The notes under the pieces were generated by a model. It did no database searches, was not told the origin of the DNA, and was given only the letters and a program-made list of their open reading frames with translations. From contig CABZPR010000012.1 of NCBI GenBank assembly GCA_902527545.1, forward strand, positions 1 to 40,277: a stretch of 40,277 nucleotides of DNA, written 5' to 3'. Source of the DNA: an uncultured Alphaproteobacteria bacterium. GTDB lineage: Bacteria > Pseudomonadota > Alphaproteobacteria > HIMB59. A program made the translations under genes and the position numbers. Shown here piece by piece: positions 34,111 to 40,277 of this stretch. How positions within the stretch are numbered: position 1 is the stretch's first letter; every line of letters begins with the position of its first letter.

Positions 34111-35580
34111 ATGGCAAGGACAAATAGTTTTACAATAAAAGCATCACTAACAACTTTATTGGTTTTAATAAGCTTTTTTTGCTTTTATATAAGCTATTCT
34201 GATTTTGTAAAAATAAACAATGAATATGCTTATATTTATGATGATGTAGATATTAACTATTTTGATAAAAAAAAATTTCAAAAATATTATGATATTATAA
34301 GCATTGAAAGTCTAGATGACCCAATATTTGACAAAGAAAAATCAAAAAATTATTTTGAAAATATAACACTTGAAAATTTATCAAATATTTTTGATAAAGA
34401 CTTAACTAAAAAAGAAAATAAAATTAATCTAAAAACACCAAATGACACCATACCAATTGAAAATAAGACAGATGATGAATTAAATGATAATTTCGATGAA
34501 ATCATAGTGTCCAAGGGAGATAGTTTTGCAAAAGTTTTAAAAAAAGGAGGTCTAAAAGGTAGAGATATAGACTTAGTAATACTCAATGGAAAAGAATATT
34601 ATGATTTTTCTAAATTATATATTGGGGATACTGTAAAAATATTAAGCGAATATGATGCTGAAGGTTTAAAAACTTTTGATCTCATTTATAAATATTCAGA
34701 TACAAAAGAATTAATCATATCTTACCTAAATGATAATTTTATTTATGAAATTAATGAAATTCCGTTGAGTTCCGAAGAAATTTTTGTGGCTGGGAAAATT
34801 AAATCAAGTTTATACAAAGCTATGAAAGATCTGGGTTTATCTGAAATAGTAATTAATGAAATTATCAGGATTTACAGTTTTGATGTTGATTTTCAGAGAG
34901 ATATTTATGAGGGTGATAATTTTGAAATGCTATTTGTCAAAAAGGTAAATAAAGACGGTAAGACAATTCAAATTGAAGATCCAAAATACCTAATGCTTTC
35001 ATCAAGAGGCACTCCATTAATTTACTATCTTTATGATAATGGAGAATTTAGTGAATATTTTGATGAGAAGGGTAAAGGAATGACAAAAAGCCTTATGAAA
35101 ACTCCAATTAACGGTGCAAGGCTTAGTTCCAGCTATGGTATGAGAAAACATCCTATATCTGGTTATAATAAAATGCATAAAGGAGTAGATTTTGCTGCTC
35201 CAACAGGAACTCCAATTTTTGCTGCTGGAAATGGTATTGTAGAGTACGTAGGTAGAAATGGAGGATATGGAAAATATATTAGAATTCGTCACGATAGTAC
35301 TTATAAAACAGCTTACGCACATCTTAATGGTTATAAAAAAGGAATATCAAGTGGTGTAAGAGTTAAGCAAGGTGATGTTATTGGTTATGTAGGCTCAACA
35401 GGAAAATCAACTGGACCTCATTTACATTATGAAATTATTGTTAATGGAAAACAAATAAACCCAGCTACACTTAAATTACCTTCAGGAAGGAAGCTTAACG
35501 AACAACAACTAAATGAATTTCAAATATTAGTTTCTAAAATAGATGAAGAAGTTAATATTTATAAAAATAAAATAAATTAA
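34111..35580 (+). CDS. Membrane-anchored M23 (LytM-type) endopeptidase
   Basis: A peptidoglycan DD-endopeptidase candidate of 489 residues. One membrane helix lies at about 11-29, then a periplasmic linker, a domain with LysM/OapA-like features (about 128-330, VSKGDSFAKVLKKGGLK), and the M23 domain (about 335-455). Zinc ligands are His356 and Asp360 in MHKGVDFAAPTGTP and His439 in GPHLHYE, with His404 (AYAHL) and His437 completing the active site. The intact ligands suggest an active enzyme such as MepM rather than an EnvC-type activator. Its stop overlaps the DUF4167 gene stop on the other strand. Confidence 0.92.
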   Translation: MARTNSFTIKASLTTLLVLISFFCFYISYSDFVKINNEYAYIYDDVDINYFDKKKFQKYYDIISIESLDDPIFDKEKSKNYFENITLENLSNIFDKDLTKKENKINLKTPNDTIPIENKTDDELNDNFDEIIVSKGDSFAKVLKKGGLKGRDIDLVILNGKEYYDFSKLYIGDTVKILSEYDAEGLKTFDLIYKYSDTKELIISYLNDNFIYEINEIPLSSEEIFVAGKIKSSLYKAMKDLGLSEIVINEIIRIYSFDVDFQRDIYEGDNFEMLFVKKVNKDGKTIQIEDPKYLMLSSRGTPLIYYLYDNGEFSEYFDEKGKGMTKSLMKTPINGARLSSSYGMRKHPISGYNKMHKGVDFAAPTGTPIFAAGNGIVEYVGRNGGYGKYIRIRHDSTYKTAYAHLNGYKKGISSGVRVKQGDVIGYVGSTGKSTGPHLHYEIIVNGKQINPATLKLPSGRKLNEQQLNEFQILVSKIDEEVNIYKNKIN

Positions 35581-35966
35581 GCTAACTGACTAGCTAAGTC
35601 ATCAAAATCAGAGGTTGAGCTACGTTCTGACTTATTGTCTTTGTTCAAATCGCTGTCGTTATTTTCAGTTTTGTCTTTACTAATAATTTTTCTAGCAACA
35701 AAACCTCTATTTGAATTATCTGTTTGTCTAAAATAGTGTTCAGCGTGTTGAAGGTAAAACTGCTCTAATACGTCGTCACCTTGTCCCTTAGCATCTTTTG
35801 CTTTGTTAAGATAATCGTTATATTGATCTTTTGGGTTTTTGCCGTTTCTTTTAAATCCGTTGGAGTTTCCATTAGCTTGCAGATATGGAGAGTCAGCAAC
35901 ACCAGATCTAGAAGAGTTTATTTTCCTTTGACCGCCGTAAGGCTTTCTTTTTACAAAATTTTTCAT
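35577..35966 (-). CDS. DUF4167 protein (alphaproteobacterial, unknown function)
   Basis: A 129-residue basic, low-complexity protein. The central DYLNKAKDAKGQGDDVLEQF followed by LQHAEHYFR (about 73-81) is the signature of DUF4167, an alphaproteobacteria-restricted family usually next to prmC-prfA. The N-terminus is rich in Lys, Arg, Asn and Gly; the C-terminus is acidic and polar (DNKSERSSTSDFDDLASQLA). The shape suggests RNA or ribosome binding, but this is only inference. It is 37 bp downstream of prmC and ends convergently with the M23 gene, overlapping by 4 bp. Confidence 0.88.
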   Translation of the reverse strand: MKNFVKRKPYGGQRKINSSRSGVADSPYLQANGNSNGFKRNGKNPKDQYNDYLNKAKDAKGQGDDVLEQFYLQHAEHYFRQTDNSNRGFVARKIISKDKTENNDSDLNKDNKSERSSTSDFDDLASQLA

Positions 35967-36003
35967 TAATTTTTTATCGATTATCTCTAAAAAAGCCCAT
36001 CAA

Positions 36004-36873
36004 TTAAATAGTAGGGAATTTTAACTTTATCAGTCTGTCTAAATTAAGATAATCAGTTTTTTTATAAACTATTTTTACACCTTTTTCTAATAGTAATTTA
36101 TACATTTTTTTAGTGATAATTGGATCAATTTCAAAATAAACAACCCCTTTAAACTTTACACTAATTAAAAAATTAATAATTTTAACGTAATAATCCATGC
36201 CTAATTTTCCACCATCAAGTGAAATTCTTGGATCATGTAAAGTCTCATTATTTAAATTTAAATAATTTCTTGTTGGTATATATGGTGGGTTACAAACAAT
36301 AAAATCAATATATTTCAGTCTATTTATTGGATAATTTTCAAATAAATTTGAGTGGAATATTTTTGTTTTTTGTTGCAGTTTAAATTTTATTATATTTTTT
36401 TTGCAAGCAGTAAGAGCATGTTTGGAAACATCAATAAAATCACAAAATGCATTATCTAGCTCATCTATAATAGAAATTCCGAGGCACCCAGTCCCACAAC
36501 ACAAATCAAGTAACTTCAAGTGTTTTTGATTTTTATTTTTTTTACAATCAATTAATAATTGTTCAACTAATATTTCTGAGTCAGCTCTTGGATCTAAAGT
36601 GTAATCATCTGTATAGAAAATTTTTTTCCAAAAACCTTTTTCGTTGATTATTTTTGCTAATGGCTTTCCTTTTACTCTTTCATTTAGGATCTTATTAATT
36701 AATTCTTGATCAACTTCACTATTATTAATATCTAAATTATTTTCACTATTATTAGATGAATAAGAAATCATTATTTGGGACTCTTGCTCAGCTTGAGATC
36801 CAGAAATTGATTTTAAATTTTTAAGTAATATTTTTTTTATATCTAATTTACTTAAATAATTATTAATTAGCAT
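36004..36873 (-). CDS. prmC: PrmC, release factor glutamine methyltransferase
   Basis: SAM-dependent enzyme that N5-methylates the glutamine of the GGQ motif in release factors. The SAM-binding motif I is [13 protein letters not shown] (122-134); the catalytic NPPY is at 195-198 in [15 protein letters not shown] divergent N-terminal substrate-recognition domain (about 1-90) precedes it. The length of 289 residues is typical. Its start lies 11 nt inside prfA, its substrate gene, so coupled synthesis is expected. Confidence 0.95.
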   Translation of the reverse strand: MLINNYLSKLDIKKILLKNLKSISGSQAEQESQIMISYSSNNSENNLDINNSEVDQELINKILNERVKGKPLAKIINEKGFWKKIFYTDDYTLDPRADSEILVEQLLIDCKKNKNQKHLKLLDLCCGTGCLGISIIDELDNAFCDFIDVSKHALTACKKNIIKFKLQQKTKIFHSNLFENYPINRLKYIDFIVCNPPYIPTRNYLNLNNETLHDPRISLDGGKLGMDYYVKIINFLISVKFKGVVYFEIDPIITKKMYKLLLEKGVKIVYKKTDYLNLDRLIKLKFPTI

Positions 36874-37942
36874 TAAGTTGACTTAATTTTTCGGCTTGCT
36901 CACTGGCTGACAAAGCTGATATCATTTCATCTAATGCCTCGCCAGTTAAAAACTGGTCTAATTTATAGAGCGTTAAGTTAATTCTATGATCTGATACTCT
37001 GCCCTGTGGAAAATTATATGTTCTAATTCTTTCAGATCTATCTCCTGAACCAACTTGATTTTTTCTATTGGATGAAACCTCTTCTTGTTTCTTAATTCTT
37101 TCAACTTCATATAATCTAGATCGTAGAATTTTTAGTGCTTTAGCTTTATTTTTATGTTGAGATCTTTCGTCTTGTTGAGTTACTACTATGTTTGTAGGTA
37201 AATGTGTAATTCTTACAGCGCTATCTGTTGTATTTACTGATTGGCCTCCCGCCCCTCCTGATCTATAAACGTCTATTCTTAAATCAGTATCTTTTATCTC
37301 TAAGTCAACGTCCTCAGCTTCTGGCAAAACAGCAACAGTTGCAGCCGAGGTGTGAATCCTTCCCCCAGACTCAGTTTCTGGTATGCGTTGAACTCTGTGG
37401 ACACCAGACTCATTTTTTAAAAATTTAAATACACCATCTCCTTTAATTTCTATTATTGCTTCTTTTATACCCTTCAATCCTGTCTCGCTCTTCTCCATTG
37501 GCTGAAACTTCCAACTTTTTAATGAGGAATATCGCTCATACATTCTATATAAATCTCCAGCAAATAATGCAGCCTCATCTCCTCCGGTACCAGCCCTTAT
37601 TTCTAATATTACATTTTTATCATCAGCCTCATCTTTAGGCAGTAGAGCAATTAGTAATTCTTTATTTTTAATTTCTAAATCTTTTTCATACAAAGGTAAT
37701 TCTTGTTTTGCTAAATTTCGGAGCTCTTCATCGCTTTCATTTTCAAGTATTTCTTTATAGCCTTTGATTTCCTTATCTAAATTTTTAATGTTGTCAGATA
37801 GAGCAATAATTGGCTCCAATTTTGATAAATCTTTATTTATTTGAATAATTTCCTCATTTTTTAAGTTTTGAGAATTTAAAAGTTTCTCATTTAATTGATT
37901 AAATTTGTTTTTTAAATCAATAATTTGTTTATCTAATTTCAT
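36863..37942 (-). CDS. prfA: PrfA, peptide chain release factor 1
   Basis: Reads UAA and UAG stop codons. From the ATG at 37942 it is 359 residues, close to E. coli RF1. The frame stays open to a TTG at 37969, but the ATG gives the expected N-terminus (MKLDKQI) and length, so I chose it. The class-defining PxT tripeptide is PET (188-190) in [19 protein letters not shown]; the catalytic GGQ is at 232-234 in [17 protein letters not shown]. It overlaps hisS upstream by 14 nt and prmC downstream by 11 nt. Confidence 0.97.
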   Translation of the reverse strand: MKLDKQIIDLKNKFNQLNEKLLNSQNLKNEEIIQINKDLSKLEPIIALSDNIKNLDKEIKGYKEILENESDEELRNLAKQELPLYEKDLEIKNKELLIALLPKDEADDKNVILEIRAGTGGDEAALFAGDLYRMYERYSSLKSWKFQPMEKSETGLKGIKEAIIEIKGDGVFKFLKNESGVHRVQRIPETESGGRIHTSAATVAVLPEAEDVDLEIKDTDLRIDVYRSGGAGGQSVNTTDSAVRITHLPTNIVVTQQDERSQHKNKAKALKILRSRLYEVERIKKQEEVSSNRKNQVGSGDRSERIRTYNFPQGRVSDHRINLTLYKLDQFLTGEALDEMISALSASEQAEKLSQLNAN

Positions 37943-39176
37943 TTTTAAGCTCAAATTTGGAAATTTCAAAAGATTTTTGATTTTTATTTTTTAAATCTTT
38001 TAAAATAATTTTTTTATTTTTGATCTCTTCTTCACCAATAAGAAGAATAAAATTGAAATTGTTTTTATCTGCATAACTAAAAAGTTTTTTTATATTTTTA
38101 CTAACTCTAACTTCATGATTATATCTTAAACTGTAAATTTGTTTTAAAATTTTATTATTATTTAAATAAGACTCATCTTGGACAGCAAATAATATCTTTT
38201 TATCTAATTCTGACTTTTCATCTTTTATAGATATCAAATCCATTAATCTTTCTATACCAGCTGCCCAGCCAACTCCTGGTATATCTCTAGAAGAAATCAT
38301 GCTAATTAAATTGTCATACCTACCGCCAGCTAATATTGCATTTTGTCTTTTATCTTCATTTGTTTGAAACTCAAAAGCCGTATGTGAATAATAATCTAAT
38401 CCTCTAACTAATTTTGGGTCCTCAAAAAATTTAATTTTATTATCGTTTAAAAGTTTTTTAACTTGATTGAAATAATTTTTACTCTCTTCAGATAAGTGTT
38501 CACTAATTTTTGGAGCATTTACTAATATTTCAGAGTCTTTTGGATCTTTACTATCCAAAATTCTAAGTGGATTTTTATCCAATCTAGATTGTGAGATTTC
38601 TGATAACTGTTTTTTAAATTCAGTTAAATATTTTTTTAATTCAAAAGCATATTTGATTTGATCCTCTTTTGACCCTAAAGAATTAATTAATAACCTATGT
38701 TTATTTTCTTTAATTCCAAGGTCATCAAATAATAACTTCGCGATTAGAATTAATTCAAAATCTACATAAGGACTTTTTTCACCAATAGACTCAATATTTA
38801 TTTGATGAAACTGTCTATATCTGCCTTTTTGGGGTCTTTCTCTTCTAAACATTGGGCCGTGAGTAATTAATTTAAGTAAGCCCGATTGGTAGTTTGAAGC
38901 AGCAAACCTAGCTAGACTGCTTGTGGCCTCAGGTCTTAAACAAATATACGCTTCTCCTTTATCTAGAAATGAATACATCTCTTTAGAGACAATATCGGTT
39001 TGCTCGCCTACGGTCCTAGAGAATAAATCTTGTTGTTCCAAAATAGGAGTTTGTATAGATTTAAAATTGAAATTCCTACAGATTGAATAAAATTTTTCAA
39101 TAATAAATTCAAACTTCTCCATTTCAGCTCCATGAATATCATGTGTGCCTTTTACTAAACTAATATTTCTTTTCAT
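37929..39176 (-). CDS. hisS: HisS, histidyl-tRNA synthetase
   Basis: Class II aminoacyl-tRNA synthetase charging tRNA-His. The N-terminal SLVKGTHDI is followed by motif 2 [20 protein letters not shown] (about 106-125), the histidine-specific [15 protein letters not shown], motif 3 AAGIERL and a C-terminal anticodon-binding domain (about 320-415). The length of 415 residues is typical. The start overlaps the ispG stop as ATGA. Confidence 0.97.
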   Translation of the reverse strand: MKRNISLVKGTHDIHGAEMEKFEFIIEKFYSICRNFNFKSIQTPILEQQDLFSRTVGEQTDIVSKEMYSFLDKGEAYICLRPEATSSLARFAASNYQSGLLKLITHGPMFRRERPQKGRYRQFHQINIESIGEKSPYVDFELILIAKLLFDDLGIKENKHRLLINSLGSKEDQIKYAFELKKYLTEFKKQLSEISQSRLDKNPLRILDSKDPKDSEILVNAPKISEHLSEESKNYFNQVKKLLNDNKIKFFEDPKLVRGLDYYSHTAFEFQTNEDKRQNAILAGGRYDNLISMISSRDIPGVGWAAGIERLMDLISIKDEKSELDKKILFAVQDESYLNNNKILKQIYSLRYNHEVRVSKNIKKLFSYADKNNFNFILLIGEEEIKNKKIILKDLKNKNQKSFEISKFELKNEIR

Positions 39177-40267
39177 TTTAAATGATGAATCTGATCAACT
39201 TTATTTTCTATAGTTTTAACTAAGTACTCAACTAAATCTTCGTTTTGAATTCGATGGCTTTTTTCTCCGTCGACATAAACCATATGTGTATTATTTCCAC
39301 CACCAGTTATACCTATGTTAGTCATTGTAGCTTCTCCTGGTCCATTGACAACACATCCGATAATAGAGACTGTAATAGGTTTCTTAATATGAGAAAGTTT
39401 TTTCTCAACATTTTTAACTGTCTCAATAACATCAAATTGCTGTCTTGCGCAAGATGGGCAAGATATTATTGTTACACCATAATCTCTTAAATTTAATGAT
39501 TTTAACATCTCAAACCCTACCTTAACCTCTTGAGTTGGATGGTCTGAAAGTGAAACTCTCACTGTATCACCAATACCATCATAAAGAAGTAATCCTAGAC
39601 CTATCGATGATTTTATTGAACCACTAAAATAACTTCCTGCCTCAGTAATACCTAAATGAAGAGGATAGTCACAAAAATTAGATAACATTCTATATGACTC
39701 TACTGCTGTAAAAACATTTGAAGCTTTCACGCTTATTTTAAAATTATCAAAATTTAGATCCTCTAAAAGTTTTATATTTAGCTTAGCACTTTCAAATAAT
39801 GCCTCAGAGGTTGGGCTTTTATATTTTTCTAATATTGGTTTTTCTAAACTTCCAGCATTAACACCTATTCTTATAGGTATATTATTCTGCTTAGCAGCTT
39901 CAACAACCTCTTTTACTTTTTCCCTAGAGCCAATATTACCTGGATTTATTCGAAGACAATGTGCTCCATTTTCTGCAGCCTCAAGTGCTCTTTTATAATG
40001 AAAGTGAATATCAGCGACTAAGGGAATCTTAATTTCAGGAATTATTTTTTTTAATGCTTTCGATGATTTCTCGTCAGGAACTGAAACTCTAACTATATCG
40101 CATCCCTCCTGTTCAATGAGAGATATCTGCTCAAGTGTTGCATCAATGTCGTGGGTAAGGGTATTTGTCATTGTCTGAACAGTAATTGGAGAGTCTCCAC
40201 CAACAAAAATATTTCCAATTCGAATTTTTTTTGTTTTTTTTCTCTTTATTGAATGAGAATATTTCAT
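39173..40267 (-). CDS. ispG: IspG (GcpE), HMBPP synthase of the MEP pathway
   Basis: 4Fe-4S enzyme converting ME-cPP to HMBPP in non-mevalonate isoprenoid synthesis. The TIM barrel starts with [14 protein letters not shown] (23-36). Cluster ligands are Cys270 and Cys273 ([11 protein letters not shown]) and Cys305 ([12 protein letters not shown]), the same numbers as in E. coli. The length of 364 residues is the short bacterial type. Likely first gene of an ispG-hisS-prfA-prmC-DUF4167 run with overlaps throughout except the last gap; the promoter would lie past the window end or in the last 10 bp. Confidence 0.96.
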   Translation of the reverse strand: MKYSHSIKRKKTKKIRIGNIFVGGDSPITVQTMTNTLTHDIDATLEQISLIEQEGCDIVRVSVPDEKSSKALKKIIPEIKIPLVADIHFHYKRALEAAENGAHCLRINPGNIGSREKVKEVVEAAKQNNIPIRIGVNAGSLEKPILEKYKSPTSEALFESAKLNIKLLEDLNFDNFKISVKASNVFTAVESYRMLSNFCDYPLHLGITEAGSYFSGSIKSSIGLGLLLYDGIGDTVRVSLSDHPTQEVKVGFEMLKSLNLRDYGVTIISCPSCARQQFDVIETVKNVEKKLSHIKKPITVSIIGCVVNGPGEATMTNIGITGGGNNTHMVYVDGEKSHRIQNEDLVEYLVKTIENKVDQIHHLK

Positions 40268-40277
40268 AATAAAGTCT

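Noticed and set aside
35017-35322. 101-codon minus-strand frame across the M23 domain
   Set aside because: Antisense shadow of the conserved zinc peptidase domain; Ser/Ile-rich without recognisable features.
1-40277. CRISPR arrays, insertion sequences, prophage or integrative elements
   Set aside because: No regularly spaced repeats, transposase, integrase or phage genes seen, and gene order and composition are uniform throughout.

Overview
The window reads as core chromosome of a streamlined, very AT-rich alphaproteobacterium (about 30% GC by eye). The grounds are gene content and order: rnpB directly upstream of mraZ-rsmH-ftsL-ftsI-murE, a yqeY-dnaG-rpoD operon, an alphaproteobacterial DUF4167 gene beside prmC-prfA-hisS-ispG, an ELM1-like (DUF1022) gene, and the 41-residue Cys-less form of ribosomal protein L36. 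Low GC, ATGA/TTGA/TAATG overlaps, convergent genes that touch or overlap, and almost no Shine-Dalgarno sequences fit a marine oligotroph such as a SAR11-like or HIMB59-like lineage. That placement is inference; no marker phylogeny could be run.

Layout. 1-3717: start of the division and cell-wall cluster on the minus strand (mraZ, rsmH, ftsL, ftsI, murE cut by the window edge), with a promoter and a probable MraZ operator. 3725-4050: RNase P RNA. 4069-9237: ampD-type amidase (minus), divergent from bamD-recN-ligA (plus). 9220-12953: aminopeptidase P and a UvrD/PcrA helicase (minus). 12991-14325: mlaA-mlaC (plus). 14344-18578: tRNA-Ile(CAT), rpoD, dnaG, yqeY (minus). 18622-26015: carA-carB-greA-ELM1-like-2OG oxygenase-trxB (plus). 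26018-26143: rpmJ (minus). 26183-27192: sufE and a periplasmic cyclophilin (plus). 27195-29335: a MotA/MotB-like proton-channel pair (minus). 29392-32446: PagL-like outer-membrane protein, tRNA-Val(GAC), murJ, DsbA-family protein (minus). 32502-34068: DUF1045 2H-fold protein and a Gate-domain membrane protein (minus). 34111-35580: M23 peptidase (plus). 35577-40267: DUF4167, prmC, prfA, hisS, ispG (minus).

Function. The genes cover envelope growth (mra/fts/mur genes, MurJ, amidase, M23 peptidase, BamD, Mla, DsbA, PagL-like), DNA maintenance (RecN, LigA, UvrD), the transcription and replication core (RpoD, DnaG, GreA), translation (PrfA/PrmC, HisS, L36, tRNAs, RNase P) and metabolism (carbamoyl phosphate, isoprenoid precursors, Fe-S supply by SufE, thioredoxin reductase). 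I saw no mobile element, prophage, CRISPR array or defence island, and no rearranged or foreign-looking segment. The interest lies in details: an MraZ-type operator across its own -10 box, several promoters implying leaderless or near-leaderless mRNAs, divergent start codons 2 bp apart, a primase lacking most zinc ligands, a tRNA-Val with C33, and the poorly characterised ELM1-2OG oxygenase and non-flagellar MotAB-like modules.
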